NCBI RefSeq assembly: GCF_001426085.1
Contig: NZ_LMRR01000042.1
Coordinates: forward strand, 88,129 to 152,128
Source: Rhodococcus sp. Leaf278
Lineage (GTDB): Bacteria > Actinomycetota > Actinomycetes > Mycobacteriales > Mycobacteriaceae
Length of the DNA: 64,000 nt
Reading direction: 5' to 3'
This document shows, in pieces, positions 8,640 to 16,721 of this stretch. Positions within the stretch are counted from its first letter, which is position 1. Every line of letters starts with the position of its first letter. Made by a program: the position numbers and the translations under genes. Below the pieces are notes generated by a model, which saw only the letters and a list, made by a program, of their open reading frames with translations, was not told where the DNA came from and ran no database searches.

Positions 8640-9308
8640 TCAACCAACCGCGTCGACTGCGTCGACGATCGACGTCGAACCGGACGTCAACATCAGAATC
8701 TTGTTCACTGCTTTGCCGGTATCGAGCAGCTGCGCGATCACGGCGGCCACATCGGCACGCGTCACCTCGCCGGCCTCGAGGGGCGGCTCGGTGAGCGACA
8801 CCGAATCCGTGGGATCCTCGTCCGTCAGTTTGCCGGGACGCAGAATCGTCCAGTCGAGACCGGATCTCGCCGAAACATTCTCTTCGGCAGCGGTTTTGGC
8901 GTTGATGTAAGCCTTCCAGCCGTCATCCAGATCCTCTGCCACCGGCTCTCCGGCACCGAACGAGCTGATCAGCACGTAGCGACGAACACCGGCCTTCTCG
9001 GCTGCGTCGGCCAGCAGTACCGCACCTGCTCGATCGACGGTGTCCTTGCGCTCGGGACCGCTGTTGGGCCCGGCACCGGCTGCGAACACCACGCCGTCGG
9101 CACCCTCGAGCACGGCCGCCAACTCGTCGACGGAGGCAGACTCGAGGTCGATCACCTGGGGCAACGCACCCAATGCGGTGACAGCATCGACGTGGTCGCC
9201 GTTGCGAATCAGCGACACCGCGCGATCGCCGTGCGCCGTCAACACCTGCGTCAGGTGCTGCGCGATCTGGCCGTGCCCACCTGCAATGACAATCCGCTTG
9301 TCGGTCAT
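8640..9308 (-). CDS. NAD(P)H-binding protein, atypical SDR
   Basis: A 222-residue Rossmann protein of the atypical short-chain dehydrogenase group (YhfK/SDR_a5-like). The dinucleotide motif is IVIAGGHGQIAQHL at the N-terminus, and ISSFGAG marks the following strand. The YxxxK pair appears as AYINAKTAAE. Members include NAD(P)-sensing and flavin or quinone reductase-like proteins, so no reaction is assigned. The ATG follows GGGAG by 8 nt. It is the first gene of a probable operon with the GntR regulator, 10 bp downstream. Confidence 0.85.
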   Translation of the reverse strand: MTDKRIVIAGGHGQIAQHLTQVLTAHGDRAVSLIRNGDHVDAVTALGALPQVIDLESASVDELAAVLEGADGVVFAAGAGPNSGPERKDTVDRAGAVLLADAAEKAGVRRYVLISSFGAGEPVAEDLDDGWKAYINAKTAAEENVSARSGLDWTILRPGKLTDEDPTDSVSLTEPPLEAGEVTRADVAAVIAQLLDTGKAVNKILMLTSGSTSIVDAVDAVG

Positions 9309-9372
9309 GAAAACAACTCCCGTTCCTGGCGTGAATCTGTCGGCGGGCTACCCGCGTGGCAGGATTGCAAAC

Positions 9373-9720
9373 ATGACCGCCACCGCGACCATCTATCACA
9401 ATCCCCGGTGCAGCACATCGCGCACGGCGTTGAAATTGATCGAGGAAGCGGGCGTCACTCCGCGAGTGATCCGATACCTGGAGTCACCGCCCACCGACGG
9501 CGAGCTCCGCACCCTGCTCGCCGACGCCGGTCTCGAACCCCGGCAGGCTGTTCGCACCCGAGAGAGCATCTACAGGGAACTGGAGCTCGGATCCGCGGAC
9601 GACGATACGTTGATCGCGGCGATGATCGAGCACCCGATTCTCATCGAACGCCCAATTGTGGTGACAGAGAAGGGAACCGTGCTGGCACGACCCGCCGACA
9701 AGGTGCACACCGTTCTCTAG
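9373..9720 (+). CDS. ArsC/Spx family arsenate reductase-like protein
   Basis: A 115-residue thioredoxin-fold protein of the glutaredoxin-dependent ArsC family (YfgD type). The active-site Cys is in NPRCSTSR near the N-terminus, and the conserved Arg blocks appear as RTRESIYR and HPILIERPIVV. It may reduce arsenate, but no other ars genes are adjacent, so a general thiol role is equally possible. It diverges from the NAD(P)-binding gene and lies 61 bp upstream of soxR, which suggests a loose redox neighbourhood. Confidence 0.88.
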   Translation: MTATATIYHNPRCSTSRTALKLIEEAGVTPRVIRYLESPPTDGELRTLLADAGLEPRQAVRTRESIYRELELGSADDDTLIAAMIEHPILIERPIVVTEKGTVLARPADKVHTVL

Positions 9721-9761
9721 CTCATGGCCTCGGCGAGCGGCCGCACCGCAAGAAGTCAGGA

Positions 9762-9779
9762 CCTCGAGTAATGTCGAGG
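9762..9779 (+). promoter_or_regulatory. SoxR operator over the soxR -10
   Basis: CCTCGAGTAATGTCGAGG is an 18-bp dyad closely resembling the E. coli sox box (CCTCAAGTTAACTTGAGG). It contains the hexamer TAATGT (9769-9774), which ends 7 nt before the soxR GTG. The dyad is seen directly; SoxR binding and autoregulation are inferred from the resemblance and position. Confidence 0.75.
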
Positions 9780-9781
9780 TC

Positions 9782-10282
9782 GTGCCGATGCCCGAGTGGA
9801 ACGTTCGCGAGCTGACTCCAGGCCAACTCTCCGAGCGCAGTGGAGTCGCCGTGTCTGCACTCCACTTCTACGAGAAACAGGGTCTGATCACCAGCCGCCG
9901 AACCACGGGGAATCAGCGCAGATTTCACCGCGAAACCTTACGACGGGTCGCGTTCATCCGTATCTCACAGAAGGTCGGAATTCCGCTGGCGGAGATCAGG
10001 CGAGCACTGAGCGATCTTCCGGACGAGCGGACGCCGACGCGCGAGGACTGGGCCCGACTCTCGACGCGGTGGCAGCGCGAACTCGACTCTCGCATAGAAC
10101 AATTGACCAGGCTGCGTGACAACCTGACCGGGTGCATCGGCTGCGGATGTCTATCTCTTGCCGGCTGCGCTCTGGCCAATCCGCACGACGAACTGTCTCA
10201 CTCGGGTCCGGGTGCACGCACGCTGGACGTCGACTTCGACGCCCCCTCGACGCGACGCGGCACCAGCAACCTCGAGAATTGA
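9782..10282 (+). CDS. soxR: Redox-sensitive transcriptional activator SoxR
   Basis: A 166-residue MerR-family protein with the N-terminal winged helix (LTPGQLSERSGVAVSALHFYEKQGLI) and the C-terminal iron-sulfur cluster motif CIGCGCLSLAGC (CX2CXCX5C), diagnostic of SoxR. The [2Fe-2S] cluster senses redox-active compounds and the protein then activates its target promoter. In actinobacteria SoxR usually controls small sets of genes rather than soxS. The start GTG is 7 nt after a -10 buried in a SoxR-like operator, so it probably regulates itself. Its last 85 bp overlap the convergent SDR gene. Confidence 0.95.
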   Translation: MPMPEWNVRELTPGQLSERSGVAVSALHFYEKQGLITSRRTTGNQRRFHRETLRRVAFIRISQKVGIPLAEIRRALSDLPDERTPTREDWARLSTRWQRELDSRIEQLTRLRDNLTGCIGCGCLSLAGCALANPHDELSHSGPGARTLDVDFDAPSTRRGTSNLEN

Positions 10283-11100
10283 TCGTTGGCCCGCTGCAGC
10301 ACGAATTCGTAGGGCGGCGAGAACTTGCGTGCCATCCAGTAGCCGAACCTGATGTCGTTGGAGGAGTACACGAGGTACTTGCGCTTGGCGATTCCGGTGA
10401 GGATGGCATCGGCGACCACGGACGGTTCGACGGCACGCTTCTCGAATCGGTGCTGCAATTTCTGCACCCGCGGATCGTCGCGATCGACGCCGGCTATCTG
10501 AAGTGTGTCCACCAGACCGGTTTTGACGCCGCCCGGAACCACCAGGCTGACGCCGATTCCATGGCGCTTGAGGTCGTACTTGAGTACCTCGGACACTCCG
10601 CGCAAACCGTACTTGCTTGCGCTGTACGCAGCGTGCCAGGGCAGAGGAATCAAACCGGCCGCAGACGAGACGTTGACCAGATGGCCACCGCGTCCGGCCT
10701 CGACCATCGGCGGCAGGAACTTCTCGATGATGTGAATCGGCCCCATGAGATTGACATCGACCATCGACTTCCAGTGCCGGTGCTCGAGATTCTCGACGGT
10801 TCCCCACGCCGAGATACCGGCGATGTTCATCACGACGTCGAGGCTGCCGAACTCGGCATGGATGTCGTCCGCGAACGCGGTGACCGCCTCGAAATCGGAC
10901 ACATCGAAGGGCAACGAATGGCTGACGGTACCGCCCGCGCGGCCGACCATGTCCACCGTCTCGGCCAATCCCGAGGCGTTGATATCGGTGAGGAACAGCT
11001 CCGCTCCCACCCCTGCGGCAGCGATAGCCGTCGCCCGACCGATTCCGCTGCCCGCGCCCGTGATCAACGTCTTTTTGCCGCGCAGATCGTAAGTAGCCAT
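10198..11100 (-). CDS. Short-chain dehydrogenase/reductase
   Basis: A 300-residue classical SDR with the cofactor motif TGAGSGIG near residue 15, NIAG, the catalytic Ser in NVSSAAG and the YxxxK pair in AYSASKYG. It is longer than a minimal 250-residue SDR because of a C-terminal extension ending in a Ser/Arg-rich tail. An oxidoreductase acting on an alcohol or ketone is certain; the substrate is not. The last 28 codons overlap soxR on the other strand, so convergent transcripts would be antisense to each other there. Confidence 0.9.
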   Translation of the reverse strand: MATYDLRGKKTLITGAGSGIGRATAIAAAGVGAELFLTDINASGLAETVDMVGRAGGTVSHSLPFDVSDFEAVTAFADDIHAEFGSLDVVMNIAGISAWGTVENLEHRHWKSMVDVNLMGPIHIIEKFLPPMVEAGRGGHLVNVSSAAGLIPLPWHAAYSASKYGLRGVSEVLKYDLKRHGIGVSLVVPGGVKTGLVDTLQIAGVDRDDPRVQKLQHRFEKRAVEPSVVADAILTGIAKRKYLVYSSNDIRFGYWMARKFSPPYEFVLQRANDQFSRLLVPRRVEGASKSTSSVRAPGPE

Positions 11101-11174
11101 CGAAGCCTGTATCCCCCACCGGTTGCCACGTTCAGTTCGATTTCGACCCTACGCGGTGACGACCGACTGGGTTG

Positions 11175-11345
11175 TCACAATCTGTGCGACATCTCGTCTC
11201 GGTAGTCGGCAATGGTGTGCTCGATACGCGCAGCGTCGTCGTCCGCACCGCGTTTGCGCGCATCGTCCGCGCGCTGCTGCAAGGTGCCGATCGCCTTCCG
11301 CAGTTCGTTGTCCGACATTCTCGATTTCTGAACAGTGTGTTCCAT
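11175..11345 (-). CDS. Small hypothetical charged protein
   Basis: A 56-residue frame (47 residues if the internal ATG at 11318 is used) rich in Arg, Asp and Ala, ending IEHTIADYRDEMSHRL. It looks like one or two amphipathic helices (NELRKAIGTLQQRADDARKRGADDDAARIEHTI in two parts). No domain is recognised. Neither start has a convincing ribosome site or -10. Length, amphipathicity and codon-position G+C make it more likely a real small protein than noise, but confidence is modest. Confidence 0.5.
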   Translation of the reverse strand: MEHTVQKSRMSDNELRKAIGTLQQRADDARKRGADDDAARIEHTIADYRDEMSHRL

Positions 11346-11417
11346 ATCACACAGTGTGCCCGGCACGAAGGAGCCCGGCAAGCACTACCCGATCACGAAA
11401 CTGCTCGGCGGATCTGT

Positions 11418-12092
11418 TCAGACGGTGACGGATGCAGAGGTGATGTTCTCGCGTACGAAACTGGACAGACTGCGTGCTGCGAATTCACGGAAGTAAGGGA
11501 GCTTGTCGGCGGGCACGAGCGACGGAAGCACGGTGTTCCACACTTTCTCCATCCTCGACGGCGCGTCTTCGAGACGTGACTGCGCCTCGGACACCATCAG
11601 GACTCCGGCGAGCATCTCGCACACCAGCAGTGCCGCGTTGCCCGCGTCCAGGTGATCGGCAACGTCGCCGTGCTCGATCGCGCGCTCGAAAAGATGCTCG
11701 AAGATGTTTCCCCAGGTACCGAATACGCTGCCACGCGCAGTGTCGGAACCGTCGATCTCCATCTGCAGCCGGTACATGACTCGAACCAATGGATCCGAGG
11801 CCGCGAGCTCGAGCACGGAGTACGAGATTCCGATGACCGATTCGAGGGCTGGGCTACGACTGTCCACCAGGCCGGCACACGCGGTCGACACCCGTTCGTG
11901 ACCTTCGTCGACGATTGCGCGGGCCAGCTCTTCCTTGGACGCGAAGTGGAAGTAGAGCGCTCCCTTGGTCACGCCGGATTGCGCAGAAACCTGACTGAGT
12001 GTGGCATTTGCATGCCCAACCTCGAGGAAGAGATCTGCCGCGGCGCGCAGTGCTGCTGCGCGTGTTGCTTCTGCTCTGAGTTGTCTGACCAT
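11418..12092 (-). CDS. TetR family regulator, ScbR/gamma-butyrolactone-receptor type
   Basis: A 224-residue TetR-family repressor. The helix-turn-helix reads TLSQVSAQSGVTKGALYFHFASKEELARAIV, with the GALYFHF recognition helix typical of the ScbR/ArpA receptor subgroup, which bind small lactones in streptomycetes. The C-terminal ligand domain is all-helical. The ATG is preceded by AGGGG; more upstream in-frame starts would add a low-complexity Arg/Gln-rich extension. A dyad with core AACCGGTT lies about 130 nt upstream and could be its operator. The ligand and targets are unknown. Confidence 0.87.
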   Translation of the reverse strand: MVRQLRAEATRAAALRAAADLFLEVGHANATLSQVSAQSGVTKGALYFHFASKEELARAIVDEGHERVSTACAGLVDSRSPALESVIGISYSVLELAASDPLVRVMYRLQMEIDGSDTARGSVFGTWGNIFEHLFERAIEHGDVADHLDAGNAALLVCEMLAGVLMVSEAQSRLEDAPSRMEKVWNTVLPSLVPADKLPYFREFAARSLSSFVRENITSASVTV

Positions 12093-12219
12093 GTTGCTGC
12101 ACCCCTGCTCTGTCGACCTTGCGATGACATCGACGCCCTGTCCTTGCTGCCTGCCCGTCGAACTGACGGCGTGCGGGCCGAATTGACGACGACCGATCGG
12201 GCCGACAGCGTTCGACAAT

Positions 12220-12235
12220 AGTAACCGGTTCGATG
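12220..12235. promoter_or_regulatory. Candidate TetR operator dyad
   Basis: The AT-rich stretch upstream of the TetR gene contains the 8-bp palindrome AACCGGTT within AGTAACCGGTTCGATG. Its position between the GyrI-like genes and the regulator suits autoregulation. The dyad is short and could be chance. Confidence 0.3.
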
Positions 12236-12281
12236 CTGACTTTGTGATTCGAAAGTGACAATTGCGTGAAGAAGGTTCTGT

Positions 12282-12716
12282 CTACAAAACAATTGAAATG
12301 AAAAGTTCCACTTCTCCAGATCTTGTAACGACTTCCACTTCCTCTTTGTACGCCCGAAAAATTGCCCCGGACGCCACACAGTCGTCGACCTGAGCCCACA
12401 CGTCCTCGATAGGGTCGGCCAGAGAACCACTCGGCGTGAATACTGCAAACACACCGGTCGGTATTGAAACGAACACATCTCCCGCATCGACATCAGCGGG
12501 AGAATCCACCGGAACAGCGACGACTGCATTGACCGTGCCGTGCGCGTCCGGCACGTACACCGTAGTAACTTCGTTCGCGCTGATATGCTTCTCGCGCAAC
12601 CGATCTCGCAAAAATCCCATCCATTCGCTGCCACTGGATTCGGCACCCGCGTCCACTCGCGGCGCTACCAATCCACTGAACAGTTCTGCACTGCGCGCTG
12701 TCACCCGAAAAGTCAC
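12282..12716 (-). CDS. GyrI-like/AraC effector-binding domain protein, second of a pair
   Basis: A 144-residue stand-alone protein resembling the GyrI-like effector-binding domain (IFVSIPTGVFAVFTPSGSL..VWAQVDDC pattern). It is a distant paralogue of the gene just upstream: both start with a beta strand (VTFRVTARSAELFSGLVAP and MSFEIVDLPETWVAGLPVR) and share the pAGkYArFsa-like core. The GTG start overlaps the upstream TGA as GTGA, predicting translational coupling. The domain usually binds small aromatic ligands behind a DNA-binding domain, absent here. The 3' flank is noticeably AT-rich compared with neighbours. Confidence 0.7.
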   Translation of the reverse strand: MTFRVTARSAELFSGLVAPRVDAGAESSGSEWMGFLRDRLREKHISANEVTTVYVPDAHGTVNAVVAVPVDSPADVDAGDVFVSIPTGVFAVFTPSGSLADPIEDVWAQVDDCVASGAIFRAYKEEVEVVTRSGEVELFISIVL

Positions 12717-13168
12717 GATGAACCACCGGGCAGAGTGATCGCCAAATAGAGATCGATTTTGTATGCGTGCGGATAGCACTCGTAATCGCCGGTGAACGAT
12801 CGCACTATCTCGCCCTGCTCCTCGGCATGATCGATCTGAGTCCACAGTCGAGTGAGAACCTCGGGGAAATACCCCACTGCAGAAAATCGTGCGTATTTCC
12901 CGGCGGGAACTTTTGCTACCAGATGCCCGCGCGCAACTTGCCCGAGAGACGAACAGAGATAACCGACTATCTGCGTGTTGTAAGAGCCGATACCGGGCGC
13001 GAAGTCGGTGTAAATGGAGGCCAGCGGACCCGACGTGTCCTGATTGAGCACCGCAGACCAGGCCTGGTCCAAAGCGGGATCGTTCAGCCTGCCGAGTGCC
13101 CGTTTGGGACTGCGGACCGGAAGACCGGCGACCCACGTTTCGGGGAGGTCGACGATCTCGAACGACAT
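12713..13168 (-). CDS. GyrI-like/AraC effector-binding domain protein, first of a pair
   Basis: A 151-residue single-domain protein with the GyrI-like/AraC effector-binding fold signature: HLVAKVPAGKYARFSAVG, then a LTRLWTQID helix and the terminal DLYLAITLPG strand. No DNA-binding domain is attached. ATG with TTGGAG upstream. It overlaps the following paralogue by four bases, so the two are probably made together and might form a heterodimer. Stand-alone proteins of this fold include a gyrase inhibitor (SbmC) and drug-binding or hydrolytic members; no role can be chosen here. Confidence 0.75.
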   Translation of the reverse strand: MSFEIVDLPETWVAGLPVRSPKRALGRLNDPALDQAWSAVLNQDTSGPLASIYTDFAPGIGSYNTQIVGYLCSSLGQVARGHLVAKVPAGKYARFSAVGYFPEVLTRLWTQIDHAEEQGEIVRSFTGDYECYPHAYKIDLYLAITLPGGSS

Positions 13169-13305
13169 TCACACTCCAAGAGAGATTGCAGGGCAGATCC
13201 TGTGCTCGGAACCGGTCCGGTCGAGGATATCGCCCGTCAATCTACCGGCCCGACGGGCACGTCGATCGTCAATCGATCAACCATACCGTCAGTCCGTTTT
13301 GATTG

Positions 13306-14493
13306 CTAAGCAACTTCTGCCTTGCCGGCCGACCTCAGGTGTCGAACCGCCAGCGCAGCGACGACCACGACGAAACCGCCGACACTGAGCCACGGCAGCA
13401 GATCGATCGCCGACGCGGCGAAGGTGCCACCGACGAAGCCGCCTGCAGCGATGGCAAGGTTGATGAGCGCGACGTTGAGCGTCGCAGCGAAACCGCCGCC
13501 CAGTGCCACGACCGCGGTGGTCACGATCGGAAGCGCGGCCATCTGCGCGGCACCCCACACCGCCAGTGCGGGGAACACGACGGCAGCGGACCCACCGGAC
13601 AGGGCGAGCGCGGCCACCGCCGACATCGCAATCACGGCGAGCACAGTCACCCAGAATGTATCGGCGCGTCCGCCCAGGTAGCCCCCGATGGCATTGCCCA
13701 GCAATCCCGCTACGCCGAAGACCCCCAGCCCCACCGAGATGCCGCCGGAACCCATTCCGGCCGACTGCTCGAGGTATACCCCGAGGTACGGAAAGAAGAA
13801 GTTGGACGCGAGCAGAATTGCGACGGCAACACTCAGTAAGCCGAGCACGCCGGGAACGGTGACCACCCCTAGTTGGTGAAAGCCCCCGCGGACCCCCGTC
13901 CCCTCGATTCGACGGGGCAGCACAACCCACAGACCCACTGCCAGCAGCGCTCCGAGCCCGGCCAGCGCGACGAACACTGCACGCCACCCGGCGACCCCGC
14001 CGAGGTAGGTACCGATCGGTGCCCCGAGGAACATGGCGCTCATCAGACCTCCGAAGACCAGAGACACGGCCTTTCCGCGCGCCTCTGGGGCAACGAAGGT
14101 GGTGACTGCGCTGACGGCCACACCCAGCGCAACTCCCTGTGTAGCAGCGGACGCGATGCGTCCGACCAGCAGCACGGGCAGTCCGGGTGCCACTGCGGCA
14201 ACCAGGTTCGCTGCCGCGAATACGACCAGAAGCGCGGTCAGCAGCGCACGTGGGTGACGGTGGGCCAGCGCGAGGCCCAGCGGCATGGCAAGGATCCCGA
14301 CGGAGAGGGCATACAAGGTGACGGTGAGCCCGGCGGCACCGACTGTGGTGTCCAGATCTCGGGCCAGCTGAGGAACGAGTCCGATGGCCACGAACTCAGC
14401 CGTTCCGATCACGAACGCGACGGCGGCGAGCAACAGGACGGAAGGCGACAGCAGAGATCGCTGCTGTATGTCGGCAGAAACGGTGGACGTCAT
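13306..14493 (-). CDS. MFS transporter, DHA1 family
   Basis: A 395-residue, 12-helix major facilitator with the motif-A region GLALAHRHPRALL after helix 2 and the helix-1 start VAFVIGTAEFVAIGLVPQLA, typical of AraJ/YdhP-like drug:H+ antiporters. It probably exports small organic molecules. The ATG after TAGCGT with a 7-nt gap suggests a leaderless mRNA. It is divergent from a LysR gene 85 bp away, the standard arrangement for a regulator controlling its neighbour. Confidence 0.9.
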   Translation of the reverse strand: MTSTVSADIQQRSLLSPSVLLLAAVAFVIGTAEFVAIGLVPQLARDLDTTVGAAGLTVTLYALSVGILAMPLGLALAHRHPRALLTALLVVFAAANLVAAVAPGLPVLLVGRIASAATQGVALGVAVSAVTTFVAPEARGKAVSLVFGGLMSAMFLGAPIGTYLGGVAGWRAVFVALAGLGALLAVGLWVVLPRRIEGTGVRGGFHQLGVVTVPGVLGLLSVAVAILLASNFFFPYLGVYLEQSAGMGSGGISVGLGVFGVAGLLGNAIGGYLGGRADTFWVTVLAVIAMSAVAALALSGGSAAVVFPALAVWGAAQMAALPIVTTAVVALGGGFAATLNVALINLAIAAGGFVGGTFAASAIDLLPWLSVGGFVVVVAALAVRHLRSAGKAEVA

Positions 14494-14500
14494 GCCGACG

Positions 14501-14506
14501 ACGCTA
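14501..14506 (-). promoter_or_regulatory. -10 element for leaderless MFS gene
   Basis: On the minus strand TAGCGT ends 7 nt before the ATG at 14493, with no ribosome-binding site in between. Confidence 0.45.
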
Positions 14507-14550
14507 GAACCGAAGCGGTATAGGATCAAAGACCAATTTACAGTTCTGTG

Positions 14551-14567
14551 TATAGGCAATCACTATA
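14551..14567. promoter_or_regulatory. Candidate LysR operator between MFS and LysR genes
   Basis: TATAG-N7-CTATA is a perfect inverted repeat that contains a T-N11-A core, the usual LysR-type recognition signature. It lies 11 bp before the LysR ATG, where binding would repress the regulator and could act on the divergent MFS promoter. Confidence 0.55.
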
Positions 14568-14578
14568 GGAGTTGGCGA

Positions 14579-15469
14579 ATGAGCATCCGCCAGTACGAAT
14601 ATGCACTCGCTGTTGCCGAGGAGGGGTCGGTGACCGCGGCGGCCGAGAAGCTCCGCGTCGCTCAACCGTCGGTCTCGCAGCAGATCAGGTCACTGGAGAA
14701 GGAACTCGGCGTGCAGCTGTTCGTCAGGACTTCCCGCGGACTGAGCCTCACCGTCGCCGGACGCGCCTTCGTCAAAGAAGCATCGATTGCGGTGTCCGCC
14801 GCTCGCCGAGCTCGCGCTGCCGCGACGGCATGCTCCGGAACAGTTGCCGGCGAGCTGGTCGTCGTCGTCGAAACCGGACTCGGGATGTGTCAACTGCCGC
14901 GAGCAATCGGCGAGTTGCGGCGGCGGTATCCCGGCTTGGAGGTGACCCTGTACGAGGAGTCGGACCCTCAGGCAATCGACCGTTTGGTGCGCACCGGCGA
15001 GGCTGACCTGGTGCTCTCCAGCGACTACGGCCACTACGATCCGAACGCCACGGTCATCGGCGTGGAATCGTATGTCGTCTTACTGTCCGGAGGTCACCCG
15101 CTGTTGAGCAGGAAAGTGTTGACGCTGAAGGAGCTGGCACCCCAGCCGTGGGTTCGACTTCGACGGGGTAGTGCTCGCGACGACGTCATCACGCACGCAC
15201 TTCGATCGCACTCGTTGTCGGTCTCGACGGTCGCTCGGGCATCGCAACTGGCCACCGCAGTGAAGCTTGCTTCGGAGGGTCTGGGCGTCACTCTCATACC
15301 GGCCTCGGCCGTCCCACCCGGATACGGACACCTTGCGCGTCCGATCGATCCGCCGGTATCGCATGCCGTTCGAGCAAGCGTCCGCTCGCCGTCCGGTCCC
15401 GCCGAGTCTGCATTGCTCGATTATCTGAGCCACGAGAATTGGTGCGGACTCGACCTCGTTCGCGCCTGA
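14579..15469 (+). CDS. LysR family transcriptional regulator
   Basis: A 296-residue LysR regulator: N-terminal winged helix (RQYEYALAVAEEGSVTAAAEKLRVAQPSVSQQIRSLEKELG) followed by a periplasmic-binding-protein-like effector domain. AGGAG lies 8 nt before the ATG. It is divergent from the MFS exporter and probably controls it in response to a small effector. A T-N11-A dyad lies directly upstream. The effector is not predictable. Confidence 0.93.
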   Translation: MSIRQYEYALAVAEEGSVTAAAEKLRVAQPSVSQQIRSLEKELGVQLFVRTSRGLSLTVAGRAFVKEASIAVSAARRARAAATACSGTVAGELVVVVETGLGMCQLPRAIGELRRRYPGLEVTLYEESDPQAIDRLVRTGEADLVLSSDYGHYDPNATVIGVESYVVLLSGGHPLLSRKVLTLKELAPQPWVRLRRGSARDDVITHALRSHSLSVSTVARASQLATAVKLASEGLGVTLIPASAVPPGYGHLARPIDPPVSHAVRASVRSPSGPAESALLDYLSHENWCGLDLVRA

Positions 15470-15477
15470 GACCCGAC

Positions 15478-15541
15478 ATTCGATTCCCGCTATTTCGGGC
15501 GAATCGGACTTTGTCGTTATTGTTCCGAGCGAGTCGGAAAC
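15478..15541. terminator. Hairpins between convergent LysR and glycosyltransferase genes
   Basis: Two adjacent dyads occupy the gap: CGATTC (15481-15486) with GAATCG (15501-15506), and TTCCGA (15523-15528) with TCGGAA (15534-15539). Their position after both stops suits transcription termination, though neither has a clear U-tract. Confidence 0.4.
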
Positions 15542-15597
15542 CGAGAAAACCGACGATTCGTCACATTGTTGTCATTCATTGTCGAGCAACCGAGAAT

Positions 15598-16479
15598 TCA
15601 CTTCCCGGACGCAGCCGCAAATCGATTTTCACGAATTGCGGACAGATGACGGTCCGATGTAACGCTTGCGTCGGAATGCGATACCGGGAGAATGCGCGAT
15701 TCACAGGTGGACAGCATGCGCGTCAACGGCCAATGAACAGTGTGCAAGATCATGTCCCCGACCAGCAATCGACGCAGCGACTTGTTTGCCAGGTTGTGGA
15801 ACGCCCAGGTCCGGTAGGAACTCAGGACATAGTGGCGGTACTCCAGGGGCGGCGTGAGCAGTCGACGCCCCGATACCTCTACGCACATGGACTTGATCTG
15901 TGCGATGCGCAGCCCGACGCGGTAGAGACACAGCGACAGATCGATGTCCTCGTGCAGGTCGGTTCGCACACTCACTCGGCCGCGGGCCGCCTCCCAGGCG
16001 GAGCGACGAATGGCGAAGTTGTTGCCGGACGCTGCAGATACCCACAGCTCATCGGGCTTGCGCCTGGTTGTGTACTTGACGAAGGCTCGGTAGGGAGCAG
16101 CCCAGGGCGAGTCGTAAAGATTGATCGGGCCGGTCACCGCGGCGTAGTCCAACCGTCGATCGAAGAAGTCCAGAACCGATTTCGCCCAGCCGGCGCTGAC
16201 GTGTGTATCGGCATCGATGCGGCCGATGATCGATCCGCTCGCGTGATCGAAGCCGGTGTTCCGGGCGTGCACGACGCCTCGCTCGGACTCGGCCACGAGC
16301 GTCACCATCGGGAATCGACGACGGCGATCGAGCACTATCGCGGCAGTGTCGTCGGTGGAGTTGTTGTCGACCACGATGATTTCGTGAATGTGTTCTTGCT
16401 GCTCGAGCAATGCATCGAGGCATTCACCCACGTGGGCGGATTCGTTGAATGCAGGAACAACGACCGAAAGAGTGTTCAC
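15598..16479 (-). CDS. Family 2 glycosyltransferase
   Basis: A 293-residue GT-A glycosyltransferase that uses a nucleotide sugar to extend a glycan or lipid acceptor. The fold start (LSVVVPAFNESAHVGECLDAL), the VVDNNSTDDTA block and the metal-binding DAD (RIDADTHVS) are present, and EDIDLSLCLYRVG supplies the catalytic acidic motif. There is a weak hydrophobic segment near the C-terminus but no clear membrane helix. The GTG start has AGGGG upstream; a TTG 11 codons earlier is weaker. The surroundings are AT-rich for this genome, as is common in polysaccharide loci. Confidence 0.88.
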   Translation of the reverse strand: MNTLSVVVPAFNESAHVGECLDALLEQQEHIHEIIVVDNNSTDDTAAIVLDRRRRFPMVTLVAESERGVVHARNTGFDHASGSIIGRIDADTHVSAGWAKSVLDFFDRRLDYAAVTGPINLYDSPWAAPYRAFVKYTTRRKPDELWVSAASGNNFAIRRSAWEAARGRVSVRTDLHEDIDLSLCLYRVGLRIAQIKSMCVEVSGRRLLTPPLEYRHYVLSSYRTWAFHNLANKSLRRLLVGDMILHTVHWPLTRMLSTCESRILPVSHSDASVTSDRHLSAIRENRFAAASGK

Positions 16480-16721
16480 CCGTGCCAACCCCTGACGAAT
16501 TGTTTTTGGCAACCGTGTGGCTCGATTCGCTTGCAGAATTCATTGGTCCCGAAATGCGAGCCGCGGACGAATTCGATGGTACCTCACTATGACGCGGGGA
16601 CAATTCGTCGATTTATGCGCAGTAAACAATACGAATTACGTTCAGGTATCGCCGAACATACTCGAAATCGCAAGACGGACGCCTGAACCAGTGATCGCCC
16701 GGTTTATGCGCGGAGAGTCGA

